Positions 50,799 to 59,763 of a stretch of 64,000 nt of DNA are shown here, in pieces. The stretch is from Gammaproteobacteria bacterium 28-57-27 (lineage in GTDB: Bacteria; Pseudomonadota; Gammaproteobacteria; Halothiobacillales; Halothiobacillaceae), in NCBI GenBank assembly GCA_002281735.1, contig NCGK01000005.1, positions 34,465 to 98,464 of the forward strand, in the 5' to 3' direction. The translations under genes were made by a program, and so were the position numbers. The number at the start of each line of letters is the position of its first letter. The first letter of the stretch is position 1. A model generated the notes under the pieces. That model made no database searches. It was not told the origin of the DNA and saw only the letters and a list, made by a program, of their open reading frames with translations.

Positions 50799-51536
50799 TC
50801 AGAAAAACTCGGGCTTTTGCATCCATGCCACGGGAAGGCGATTGAAGGTGAGCTGAAGCTGCTCGCACATTCCATGCCAACGTGCCTCTTCACGCAGAGT
50901 GCGATAAAGCCCCAACAGCAGTTCAGCTTCGGGCTCCTGATCCGGGTTCTGCAACAGCGCATTTTCCAGCAGTTCCACCGCATGTTCGAGCTGCCCGTAC
51001 TCCAGCAAGGCGTTGGCCTGATCCATAATACCGACCGGACGACCCACATGATCGTTACTACGCTTGACCAGAGGAACACCGAGCACTTGCGACTCACGCA
51101 ACAGCGAGCCCTTGACGCGCGTCACTTGCGGGTCATCCGCTGCCACACCCTGCTCAAGATGGCGTTGAAAGAACTCAAACGTAGCCGGGGCGAGAAACGG
51201 TTGCGCCAGCCGGATCATGCGCTGCTTGAGGGCGTGACCGTTCGATTGAAGAATAATGAGCAAGTCCAGCAGGGCACTGTAGAGAGCGGCACCATTGCCA
51301 TCTTTGGCCAGAAGAAGGATGCGTCGCACATGCGCCCGCAAATCGGCAGGCGAGCTGAGAATCTTGTGCCCCAGACAACCCAACGCAGGCTCCTTGTCCA
51401 CCAGGCGGAATAACAGGAGATCCGCGTGAGCCTCAATAAAAAGAAAAGGATCGACTGCAATGTCATTAAACGACAAATCCTTCTCCTCACCACGCACGCG
51501 CACCAAGGGAAGACTGGAACAGACCGGTTGACTCAT
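50799..51536 (-). CDS. Helical-repeat protein, first gene of the signalling cluster
   Basis: 245 residues from ATG 51536. The C-terminal third (MDQANALLEYGQLEHAVELLENALLQNPDQEPEAELLLGLYR) reads as TPR-like helical hairpins, similar to the C-terminal module of FimV. The rest is helical and unfamiliar. It would open the minus-strand run of nine genes down to 45027. Confidence 0.65.
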   Translation of the reverse strand: MSQPVCSSLPLVRVRGEEKDLSFNDIAVDPFLFIEAHADLLLFRLVDKEPALGCLGHKILSSPADLRAHVRRILLLAKDGNGAALYSALLDLLIILQSNGHALKQRMIRLAQPFLAPATFEFFQRHLEQGVAADDPQVTRVKGSLLRESQVLGVPLVKRSNDHVGRPVGIMDQANALLEYGQLEHAVELLENALLQNPDQEPEAELLLGLYRTLREEARWHGMCEQLQLTFNRLPVAWMQKPEFF

Positions 51537-51733
51537 CAAAAACCCCCTAATTTTGAACCTGCGCCAAACGCCCCCGGACAACACGATGGAGCAGCTTGGG
51601 TACACAACAGGCGCCCGCGCTGAGTATCGTTCACCCGTTGCGCTTATACAACTCAAAAACCATACAAAAACTCCGTCTTCAGCCAAGCATGAACGCGAAG
51701 ACTAAAAAACAGGCTGATATAAATGCCCCGTGA

Positions 51734-51888
51734 TTAGGGAAACGCTGATTTATTCAGTGTGTCCCGCTTGGGGCAGGATGCCCCAGCATGAACAAAGACG
51801 TGAGTCTTTGATTCATGAGAGCCATCGCGGACATGTGCCGCGATGAGCGAGCTGATTTATTCCATGGATGGAATAAATCAGCATCTAC
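51734..51888. mobile_element. MITE-like multi-hairpin element between queF and the signalling cluster
   Basis: Begins TTAGGGAAACGCTGATTTAT and ends in a perfect palindrome (GCTGATTTATTC, CATGGATG, GAATAAATCAGC) followed by CTTAGGG. Inside are two more hairpins (GGGGCA...TGCCCC and CATCGCGG...CCGCGATG). It has no coding capacity. With flanking bases it fills 51537-51888, in which I see no gene. Confidence 0.75.
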
Positions 51889-52278
51889 TTAGGGCAGTTG
51901 CACCAAGCTTGGTGCAACCCAACCCGCCTTGCGGTGTTCAACGACCACCGTGGTATACACCCCACCACGCACATTCCATTCGCCGGTGACGCGCATAAAG
52001 CGCGGATCAGTCACCGCCACCAGATCGCTCAGAATGCTGTTGGTCATGGCTTCGTGAAAGCCACCCTCCTCGCGGAATGACCACATATAAAGTTTGAGCG
52101 CCTTCAGCTCGACGCAGCGCTCATCGGCGATGTAGTCGATACGAATAGTGGCGAAATCCGGTTGCCCGGTGAGCGGGCACAGGCAGGTGAACTCCGGAAT
52201 GCGGATGTGGATGGTAAAATCACGCTCCGGATTCGGATTCGGAAAGGTTTCAAGGTTTTTGGATGGACGTGTGGACAT
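51889..52278 (-). CDS. queF: NADPH-dependent 7-cyano-7-deazaguanine reductase (short QueF)
   Basis: Reduces preQ0 to preQ1 for queuosine in tRNA. 129 residues, the short type, with the nucleophilic Cys in [13 protein letters not shown] and the substrate Glu in [24 protein letters not shown] 52278 is preferred over an upstream start at 52290. Divergent from smc, 60 bases apart. Confidence 0.95.
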   Translation of the reverse strand: MSTRPSKNLETFPNPNPERDFTIHIRIPEFTCLCPLTGQPDFATIRIDYIADERCVELKALKLYMWSFREEGGFHEAMTNSILSDLVAVTDPRFMRVTGEWNVRGGVYTTVVVEHRKAGWVAPSLVQLP

Positions 52279-52338
52279 AGGTTTTCTCATCAGCGGTTTT
52301 CTAGTCAGCTATTTCAGCGTGATTCTGAAGTATAAGTC

Positions 52339-55300
52339 ATGCGCCTAGCAACGCTGCGTCTTGCAGGCTTCAAGTCGTTTGTCGAGCCGACCGAGCTGCA
52401 CTTTCCTTCTGAACTTGTGGGCATTGTCGGCCCCAACGGTTGCGGTAAATCCAATACGCTGGATGCCCTGCGCTGGGTGATGGGCGAGTCTTCAGCCAAA
52501 AACCTGCGCGGTCAATCCCTGGACGATGTGATTTTTGCCGGTAGCGGCCAGCGCAAACCCGTAGCGCAAGCTTCGGTGGAGCTGATATTTGAACATCACG
52601 GCGATGATTCGAGCACATTACAAGGCCCGTGGGCACGCTTTCGTGATCTGAGCATTCGCCGCGTGTCCACCCGCGACGGGCAGTCCAAGTACTTTCTCAA
52701 TGGCACGCGCTGTCGGCGCAAAGATATTGCCGATCTGTTCCTCGGCACAGGTCTTGGGCGTGGCCATGGTGCGAGCTCGTCCACGCGCAGTTACGCCATT
52801 GTCGAACAGGGTCAGATCAACCGCCTGTTGGATGCCCGCCCGGAAGAACTGCGCGCCACACTGGAGGAGGCTGCGGGTATTTCGCGTTACAAAGAGCGTC
52901 GCCGCGAAACTGAAGTTTCCATCCAACACACCCGCGACAATCTTGTGCGCCTGAACGATGTGCGCGAAGAGCTAAGCCGCCAACTCGACAAGCTCGAACG
53001 CCAAGCCAAGGCCGCCGAGCGTTTCCGCCTATGGCAGGACGAAGCCGCGCAGCTCGACATCGCGCGCCATGCCCTGCAACTGCAACAGCTGCAAGCTGAA
53101 CGCGAGCTTGAACTTGGCTTGCACGCCGCAGAAACCCTGCAACTGCACAGCGCACAACAGGCTCAACAGCTCTGTCTGAGCCAACTTGAGGCTTCCCGCA
53201 CACACGATACTGACCTGCAAGCGCACTTGCACCAAGCTCAAGCGCAGGCTTACGCCCTCGCTGCCGAAGTCGCACAACTTGAGCAAGCACGTCGTCATGC
53301 GCTGGCTCAAGCCGAACAGATTGAGCGTGAATTGCAACAACTCGCGCACGAAACCGCCCAGCACGCACAGCACCACACCGACGCCCAAGCGCATTTGGCG
53401 CGACTTGGACACGACACCAAGTTGGCTGAAAGCGCGCTTCCGCCCCTGAGTGCGCAGCTCAAACATACCCAAGCCGAACTCGCTGCCGCCGAACAGCGCG
53501 CACAACAGACCCGTGAGGCCTTTGAGCGTCTGCAAACCCAAGCGCAAGAACCCGCACAACAATTGCGGGTCGAGCGCAGCCAGCTCAACCACGTCGAACA
53601 GCAGCAACGCATCCTGCAAGACCGCCTGCAACGCCTGCGCATTGCCCAGCTTGAAAGTGAAGCCCAAGTGCTGGAGCACGATTTGGATGCCGCGCGCGCC
53701 CTACATCGGGAAAGCAGCCAGCGTGTCAGCACGCTCGAAGCCGCCCAAGACAGCCACGGAGCCACGCTCGCCAGTGCGCGCCAAACGCTCGCCACCGCTG
53801 AAGCGCAGGTCGCCGCCTTGCAAGCCGAAGCCAACAGCATTGCCGCCGAACAGCGGGCTCTTAGTGCACTGGAACAGGCACAAAGCAATGAAACCGCCCC
53901 CGCATTGCGTGCCTGGCTCAAGCAACATGCTTTGCAAGACCAACGCGCCGCCCAGCATGTCCACGCCGCAACAGAATGGCTGCAAACACTCGATACAGTG
54001 CTTACCGACGCGCTGAATGCCGTGCCGGTTGAGTCGCTGGAGGCCTGGCTGTCTCGAGCCGACACGCAGGCAACCTACGGCTTATGGCTGGTTGAAAAGG
54101 ATTGCACCGAAGGGGAGACAAATTCATCCAGCCTCCCTTGTTTAGAGCCGAAGCAGAGTCCGCATCAACCTGTGGGGCGGCCAAGTACAGCGCTGGATTT
54201 AGCTCCCTCTCCCCTCGCGGGAGAGGGCTGGGGAGAGGGGGCAACAGCCTCACATACGGCACAGACACTGCCCGCGTCACCACCCTCTCCCCAGCCCTCC
54301 CCCGTCAAGGGGGAGGGGGTAAAACACTCGTCCAGCGAAACCGCGAACAGGTTATTAAACGGCAGCTACGCCCGCGCCCTGCTCAACGGCCTGCGCCCCA
54401 GCTCCTCACTGACCACCGCCCTAGCACACCGTCACGAACTTAAGCCCGGCGAAGCCTGGCTCACCCCGCAGGGCGACCGAGTCAGCCGCCATCTATGGCA
54501 ACGCCCGCCCGCATCCCAAGCCAACCACGGCGCACTGCAACGCCGCCAGCGCCTTGAGCAGCTTGCGCAGGAATTGACACAGCTGCACCCCAAGCAGCAC
54601 GCGGCCAGCGAACAACGCAAGAGCGCGCAGCAAGCTCTCAGCATGCTCGAAGCCGAACACCACGCCCAGCAACGTGAACACCGCGAAACCCTGCGCCAAC
54701 AGAACGATCTGGCACTGCGCAGCGAGCAACTGCGCCTGCGGCTCGAACAGGCGCAAAACCGCCTGCGCGGACAGCGCCGCGAGCACGAAGAGCTACATGA
54801 AGAATTGCGCCGTAACGAACAACGCTGCAACCAACACCAGCACCAAGTAGACAAACTTGAACGCAGCCTGCAAACGCACGAAACCGAACTCAAATCCGCA
54901 CGCGCCGCGCGCGATCAGGCCGAGCAAGACAGCACACGCCTGCGCCTGGCGGTGCGTGAAGCCGAACGCGCCGAACACACGGCGCAATCTCGCCTGCATG
55001 CGCTGCAACACGAACACACGCTACGCCAACAAACGCTATCTCAACTTGAAGCGCAACGCGCGCAGCTTGGCGCACGCCACCAGGCTTTACTGGAACGCCA
55101 GAACGCAACCCTGGCGCCACAAGCCGAGCTTCAGGCTCAACTCGAACATCGCCGCACAGCCGAGCGCCAAGCCCATACCGCACTTGAACAGGCACGCAAC
55201 GCACTGACTCAACATGCCGAGGCGACCCGTGCCCAACAGCACGCCTTGCTTGCCGCCGAAAAGCAGCGCGAACAGGCACGCAGTACTGTGGAAAACCGTC

Positions 55301-56127
55301 ACCAGCGCCTGCACGCATTGGAACTGCGCACCGAAGTGCCCGCTGCCCGGCTGGCCAGCGTCGAACCCGCCAGCATCACTCACGCCCTTGATCTCGCCCG
55401 CGACCTCGACCTCAACGGCGTGCAAACCCGCCTGCACGACGCCCAAGCGCGCATTGCCCGCCTCGGCGCGGTCAATCTCGCCGCACTGGATGAGTATGCA
55501 CAGGCACGCCAGCAACATGACCAGCTTGATGCGCAATTCGCCGACCTCAACGACGCGCTCGCCACGCTGGAAACCGCCATGCGCACCATGGATCAGGACA
55601 CGCGTGGGCGCTTCCGCGAAACCTTTGAGGCGGTCAACGCCAAGCTGAGTGAAACCTTCCAACAACTGTTCGGCGGCGGTGAAGCACGGCTTGAATTGCA
55701 AGGCGACGTACCCGCATCGGAACACGACAATTCAACGCCCCCCAAGCAAGACCGCTGGCTGGATCGCGGCGTGGTACTCATGGCGCGTCCGCCCGGGAAA
55801 AAAATCAGCCACCTCCACCTGCTTTCCGGCGGTGAAAAGTCCCTGACCGCGATTGCCTTGGTATTTGCCATATTCCAGCTCAACCCTGCCCCGTTTTGTC
55901 TATTAGATGAAGTGGATGCGCCGCTGGATGAGGCTAATGTGGGGCGTTTTTGTGCTATGGTTCAGAGCATGTCAGCGCGGGTACAATTTATTTTTATCAC
56001 CCATAATAAAACGACGATGGAGCTGGCACGGCACTTGATCGGTGTCACCATGCGCGAAGCCGGGGTATCGCGCATCGTCGAGGTCGACTTGGACGCTGCC
56101 GTAAAAATGCTGGAAGAAGACAATTAG
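52339..56127 (+). CDS. smc: Chromosome segregation protein SMC, hinge carrying a repeat insertion
   Basis: Condensin ATPase of 1262 residues. Walker A is VGPNGCGKSNTLDALRW (near 31-47), coiled coils rich in Gln/Ala/Glu follow, then a hinge near 540-720. The C-terminal ABC signature is HLLSGGEKSLTAIAL and Walker B is FCLLDEVDAPLDEAN. Residues about 620-660 in the hinge (SPLAGEGWGEGA...SPQPSPVKGEG) are encoded by a palindromic repeat pair, making the protein longer than the usual 1150-1190. The coiled coil is unusually rich in Gln and His. Confidence 0.95.
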   Translation: MRLATLRLAGFKSFVEPTELHFPSELVGIVGPNGCGKSNTLDALRWVMGESSAKNLRGQSLDDVIFAGSGQRKPVAQASVELIFEHHGDDSSTLQGPWARFRDLSIRRVSTRDGQSKYFLNGTRCRRKDIADLFLGTGLGRGHGASSSTRSYAIVEQGQINRLLDARPEELRATLEEAAGISRYKERRRETEVSIQHTRDNLVRLNDVREELSRQLDKLERQAKAAERFRLWQDEAAQLDIARHALQLQQLQAERELELGLHAAETLQLHSAQQAQQLCLSQLEASRTHDTDLQAHLHQAQAQAYALAAEVAQLEQARRHALAQAEQIERELQQLAHETAQHAQHHTDAQAHLARLGHDTKLAESALPPLSAQLKHTQAELAAAEQRAQQTREAFERLQTQAQEPAQQLRVERSQLNHVEQQQRILQDRLQRLRIAQLESEAQVLEHDLDAARALHRESSQRVSTLEAAQDSHGATLASARQTLATAEAQVAALQAEANSIAAEQRALSALEQAQSNETAPALRAWLKQHALQDQRAAQHVHAATEWLQTLDTVLTDALNAVPVESLEAWLSRADTQATYGLWLVEKDCTEGETNSSSLPCLEPKQSPHQPVGRPSTALDLAPSPLAGEGWGEGATASHTAQTLPASPPSPQPSPVKGEGVKHSSSETANRLLNGSYARALLNGLRPSSSLTTALAHRHELKPGEAWLTPQGDRVSRHLWQRPPASQANHGALQRRQRLEQLAQELTQLHPKQHAASEQRKSAQQALSMLEAEHHAQQREHRETLRQQNDLALRSEQLRLRLEQAQNRLRGQRREHEELHEELRRNEQRCNQHQHQVDKLERSLQTHETELKSARAARDQAEQDSTRLRLAVREAERAEHTAQSRLHALQHEHTLRQQTLSQLEAQRAQLGARHQALLERQNATLAPQAELQAQLEHRRTAERQAHTALEQARNALTQHAEATRAQQHALLAAEKQREQARSTVENRHQRLHALELRTEVPAARLASVEPASITHALDLARDLDLNGVQTRLHDAQARIARLGAVNLAALDEYAQARQQHDQLDAQFADLNDALATLETAMRTMDQDTRGRFRETFEAVNAKLSETFQQLFGGGEARLELQGDVPASEHDNSTPPKQDRWLDRGVVLMARPPGKKISHLHLLSGGEKSLTAIALVFAIFQLNPAPFCLLDEVDAPLDEANVGRFCAMVQSMSARVQFIFITHNKTTMELARHLIGVTMREAGVSRIVEVDLDAAVKMLEEDN
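54201..54320. repeat. Inverted pair of GGGAGAGGG palindromes inside smc
   Basis: A unit with CTCCCTCTCCCCTCGCGGGA and a facing unit with CCCTCTCCCCAGCCCTCCCC, about 50 bp apart. Same family and same paired layout as 36045-36172. The frame stays open across 120 bp. Confidence 0.92.
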
Positions 56128-56130
56128 GAC

Positions 56131-56222
56131 TTACGCAAAAGTGTTCCAGCAAGGCAAAGCGCCGAAGACAGTACACTGAGTACGGCGAGGCGCTTGAACG
56201 CCGCTGGGGCGGTTTTGCGTAA
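56131..56222. mobile_element. MITE-like 92-bp element between smc and zipA
   Basis: 10-bp perfect inverted ends (TTACGCAAAA and TTTTGCGTAA) around a partly palindromic core (GTTCCAGC...GCTGGGGC). It ends 2 bases before the zipA ATG, so it supplies the zipA leader. Confidence 0.82.
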
Positions 56223-56224
56223 AC

Positions 56225-57250
56225 ATGAGCTGGCTGCTTTGGATTTTGATCGGACTGGGTGCGGGATTCGTCGTACTTGGTCTGTACTACTTCAACTCAA
56301 TGCGCCGCGCTGAGCGCAGCCCTTTCCCGCTGGATGACTCCCTGCGCAGCTCGCTCGGTGCCGACCCACTCGACGATCCATTGGCCGCTCCAAGCTCTTC
56401 CTCAGCGCCCAGTTCCACTCGCGAACCACGCCAGGAACCACGCATGGAGCCGCGCATTACAGCCTCCAGCGAATTCAACGAATTGGGTGTCGGCCCGGTA
56501 CGCCTACGCCCGCAGGACGAAGCCGCAGCGGCACGCCTCGCTGCAGGACGACCACGTCACACCTCGCGTTTCAGCTACAAAAACGCCGGCGAAGATCCCC
56601 CCCTGCCCGGTGATGCGCGCAGTGACACGCGCCGCGAGCCGCATTTTGATACCGGCTTTGACTCCCACCTGGACGCAAACGAGAAGCACGCGAGCGCGGC
56701 TCAAAGAACCGCCGCACCGATCACACCCGCGCGCAACGAAACGTCGCAGCCAGCGCAAACCGAGCCCGCACCCCAGAGGCTAAACCAGCATGTTAGCAAT
56801 TCCAGCCACGCCAGCGTCACCGAGCCTGATGAAACCAAGGACACGCAAACCACCACCCCAGATGTGATTCCGCTGTACCTTGTGACGCGCACGCCCAGCG
56901 GCTTCGCCGGAAGCGTCTTGCTACCGCTGTTCGCGCGGATGGGTTTTGAATTTGGTGAGTTGAACGTGTACCACTACGAAGATAAGCGAGGGCAGGTTCT
57001 CTTTAGCTTGATGAACGGCGTGGCGCCTGGAACCTTCGACCCAAGCACCCTGGCCGAGCAAAGCACACCCGCCCTTGCGCTGTTTCTGCGCCTACCGATT
57101 ACACGCCAGCCCACCTTGGTTCTGGAGCAATTTCTTGACCTGGCCTACCACATGGCGGATGCGCTCAATGCCACCATGCTGGACGATCGCCGCGAAGAGC
57201 TGAGCACCGAATCGGTGGATCGAATGCGCGCCATCGTCATGGGTGACTAG
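56225..57250 (+). CDS. zipA: Cell division protein ZipA
   Basis: Inner-membrane protein tethering FtsZ to the membrane at division. 341 residues: an N-terminal membrane anchor (LLWILIGLGAGFVVLGLYYF), a long charged, Pro/Ala-rich linker, and a C-terminal FtsZ-binding domain starting near 215 (DVIPLYLVTRTPSGFAG; MGFEFGELNVYHYEDKRG; FLRLPITRQPTLVLEQFLD). Its position after smc is normal in gammaproteobacteria. No ribosome site is clear because the leader is a repeat element. Confidence 0.93.
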   Translation: MSWLLWILIGLGAGFVVLGLYYFNSMRRAERSPFPLDDSLRSSLGADPLDDPLAAPSSSSAPSSTREPRQEPRMEPRITASSEFNELGVGPVRLRPQDEAAAARLAAGRPRHTSRFSYKNAGEDPPLPGDARSDTRREPHFDTGFDSHLDANEKHASAAQRTAAPITPARNETSQPAQTEPAPQRLNQHVSNSSHASVTEPDETKDTQTTTPDVIPLYLVTRTPSGFAGSVLLPLFARMGFEFGELNVYHYEDKRGQVLFSLMNGVAPGTFDPSTLAEQSTPALALFLRLPITRQPTLVLEQFLDLAYHMADALNATMLDDRREELSTESVDRMRAIVMGD

Positions 57251-57296
57251 CCGCGCCGCATGATTGTTCAGTCAGAAAACCGGTCACTCACACCAC

Positions 57297-57335
57297 AAAA
57301 AAGCCGCTGGAACCTTCGTTCCAGCGGCTTTTTTC
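57297..57335. terminator. Bidirectional terminator between zipA and the rhodanese gene
   Basis: AAAAAAGCCGCTGGAA, a short loop, then TTCCAGCGGCTTTTTT: a perfect stem with A/T tails on both sides, serving both convergent genes. Confidence 0.94.
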
Positions 57336-57395
57336 AGAGCACTTGGCAGGCTGCGGCTGAAATACTCGTTTCAGCCGCCGGTTATGCCGGAAGCA

Positions 57396-57989
57396 TCAGT
57401 TCAGGACGTAGTACATCGTGTCCTTGTTCATGCCGTAAGACCAAGGCAGATTGGCATTCTTCCAACCGTTGACGGAGCGACGACCGTCCTTCGACATATC
57501 CCCTTCAAAACCATCGACGACGCTATACACCTTGGTATAGCCAGCCTTGGCCAATAGATTGGCCGAAACCGCACTGCGGTCGCCCGAGCGGCAGGTAAGA
57601 ATGATTGTGCCATCCTTATCCATCGACTTCTTGCCGACAAGCTCTTCTACTGCAACGGTGAAGTTGCTGTTCAGGCTGTTGGCATAAACCTTTTTCTTCG
57701 CATCGTAGGCGGAAATATCATTGAGCTGATAGGGGATATTGGCATCCATCATGTCACCGAGGTTGCCTACGTACTGAGTTTCCTCCGGAGTACGCACGTC
57801 AATGAGCAGCACCTTGTCACCACCGGCCTTCTTCATTTCGTAGGCTTCCTTGGCGCTCAGGTAAAGCCCCAGCGTGGTGACCTTCTTCTCCGGAACCTTC
57901 GCCGGATCAACGTCACCCGCCAGCAACGGGGACACACCGAAACCACCCAAAACAGCCACCAAAGCAAAAGTCAGTACACTCTTCTTCAT
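57396..57989 (-). CDS. Exported rhodanese-domain protein
   Basis: 197 residues with a signal peptide (MKKSVLTFALVAVLGGFGVSPLLAG) and one rhodanese domain. LLIDVRTPEETQYVG comes first and the active-site loop TCRSGDRSA has the catalytic Cys near residue 140. A periplasmic sulfur-transfer or thiosulfate role is likely; partners are not visible. It has its own terminator. Confidence 0.88.
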   Translation of the reverse strand: MKKSVLTFALVAVLGGFGVSPLLAGDVDPAKVPEKKVTTLGLYLSAKEAYEMKKAGGDKVLLIDVRTPEETQYVGNLGDMMDANIPYQLNDISAYDAKKKVYANSLNSNFTVAVEELVGKKSMDKDGTIILTCRSGDRSAVSANLLAKAGYTKVYSVVDGFEGDMSKDGRRSVNGWKNANLPWSYGMNKDTMYYVLN

Positions 57990-58100
57990 CGTTACTTGTC
58001 TCCATCAGATTGAAACGGCATCACAGGCCAAGGATACGCAAGCTGAAAAGGCCAACGCCGCAACAGTGTCCAATAGACCAGACTGATTTAACAATAAAAA

Positions 58101-58805
58101 TTATGATGGTCTAATAAAGAGCCCGCTAAAAGGGGTAAGCAGGGTGTACACACCAAACAAAGCCACCAAACCACCCGCGAGGGCGCGCACCCAGCGTTGG
58201 CGCAAGAACCGTCCAAGCTGGGCGGCAAATACGCCCATCAACATCAGGTTCGGCAGCGTTCCCAAACCAAACCCCAGCAGCAACAACGCGCCCTGTTGCG
58301 GACTGCCGGAGGCCAGCGCCCAGATCAATACGCTGTACACCAGACCGCAAGGCAACCATCCCCAGACGAAACCCAGCATCAACGCCTGACGCGGTGATTT
58401 GACGGGCAAAAGCGTGCGCGCAAACGGCTCGATGCGCCGCCAAATAACCCCACCCGCCTGTTCCACTCGCGCCAGCCCCGTCCACCAACCCGCCAGATAC
58501 AGACCCAGCATGACCATGAACAACCCGGCGATCACCTGCAAAACCTGCTGCGCTGCATTCAAGGCCACCAGACTCGCCGCCAGCCAGCCCAATCCGCCCA
58601 TCAGTGCGCCAGCAACTACATAAGCACTGATGCGCGCGAGGTTGTAGGCCACAAGATACGGAAACACCTTGCCAGGAGACTGACGAATCTCAGCGGGCAA
58701 GCCAAAGGTCAACGCGCCCACAATGCCGCCACACATGCCAACGCAATGCACACCGCCCAACAAACCGACCAGGAACGCGGCCACAAACGAAGCTTCCGTT
58801 GGCAT
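58101..58805 (-). CDS. TauE/SafE-type membrane protein
   Basis: 234 residues with about six membrane segments. Cys-bearing motifs LLGGVHCVGMCGGIVGAL near the N-terminus and WGWLPCGLVYSVLIWALASG in the middle mark the branch often found beside cbb3 oxidase assembly genes. Metal or sulfur-compound transport is suggested, not shown. ATG 58805 has a perfect AGGAGG upstream, deciding the start. No oxidase genes are nearby. Confidence 0.83.
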   Translation of the reverse strand: MPTEASFVAAFLVGLLGGVHCVGMCGGIVGALTFGLPAEIRQSPGKVFPYLVAYNLARISAYVVAGALMGGLGWLAASLVALNAAQQVLQVIAGLFMVMLGLYLAGWWTGLARVEQAGGVIWRRIEPFARTLLPVKSPRQALMLGFVWGWLPCGLVYSVLIWALASGSPQQGALLLLGFGLGTLPNLMLMGVFAAQLGRFLRQRWVRALAGGLVALFGVYTLLTPFSGLFIRPS

Positions 58806-58890
58806 CTCACCTCCTCCCACAGATCATGTCGCAGCAATATACACCCAGCCGCACATAGCACCGTCACACTCCATCACATAGAATGCGCGG

Positions 58891-59760
58891 ATGAATTTTT
58901 CTGTACCCATCCATAAATTGACTCAGCTCGTATCCGCACCCAAGCTGCAACGCCATTTGCGTCTTGCCTTGAGCGTGCTGCTGCTCGCTATTCTGATGAG
59001 CGTTTTGGCGCAATGGACATGGTTGCTTGTGCCAACAACCCAAGAGGGTGGAAGAACGGCGGATGCACGCCCACACCCCACAGGCTATACGCAGCAATCC
59101 GCCGCCAGCCCATTGCAATCCATCACCGTCGAGCGCCTTTGGGGCGCCTTACCGCCTGCCGCGCCCGCGCTCAGCGTGACGCAAGAAACGCGCCTGCCCT
59201 TGAGTCTGCGCGGAACGCTGAGCGGACTCGGCTTGGCATTGATCGAAACCAGTGGCAATACCAAGGTTTATCGTATCGGCGAGAACCTGCCTGGAAGCGT
59301 GCTACTCAAAGACGTACTGAATGACCACGTCCTGATTGAGCGCGCGGGCATCATCGAACGGCTGGCGCTGCCAAAACAGACATTGGGTAACCCCAATATG
59401 CGTCCAACGCACAACTCCACAGTGCTCGCCCCCTCGGTCAGCGCAGATCCACCCGCCAACCTTGGCAAGCTACTGCAACAATCCCCCGCCGAGCTGAGCA
59501 AGGAATTTCGCCTGAGTCCCGCCATGGAAGGCGGCAAGCTGCGCGGCTACCGTTTGCGCGCGCTGCGCAGCCCGGAAATGCTGCAGCGTGCGGGGCTGGA
59601 AGCCGACGATATTTTAATCAGTGTGAATGGGACTTCGCTCACCCAAGCCAACGACCTCCCCAAATTCATTAAAGAGCTGCGCACTGCCACCACGCTGGAT
59701 GCGGTGGTGCTGCGCAATGGCAGCGAAATCCCGCTGCACCTTGACCTTAACGCCAACTGA
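58891..59760 (+). CDS. gspC: Type II secretion protein GspC
   Basis: Inner-membrane protein linking the secretin to the pump. 289 residues: an N-terminal membrane segment (LRLALSVLLLAILMSVLAQW), the HR domain near 90-150 (LSLRGTLSGLGLALIETSG; YRIGENLPGSVLLKDV), and a C-terminal PDZ domain (GYRLRALRSPEMLQRAGLEADDILISVNG). First of gspC-gspD-gspE. Confidence 0.92.
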   Translation: MNFSVPIHKLTQLVSAPKLQRHLRLALSVLLLAILMSVLAQWTWLLVPTTQEGGRTADARPHPTGYTQQSAASPLQSITVERLWGALPPAAPALSVTQETRLPLSLRGTLSGLGLALIETSGNTKVYRIGENLPGSVLLKDVLNDHVLIERAGIIERLALPKQTLGNPNMRPTHNSTVLAPSVSADPPANLGKLLQQSPAELSKEFRLSPAMEGGKLRGYRLRALRSPEMLQRAGLEADDILISVNGTSLTQANDLPKFIKELRTATTLDAVVLRNGSEIPLHLDLNAN

Positions 59761-59763
59761 TAT

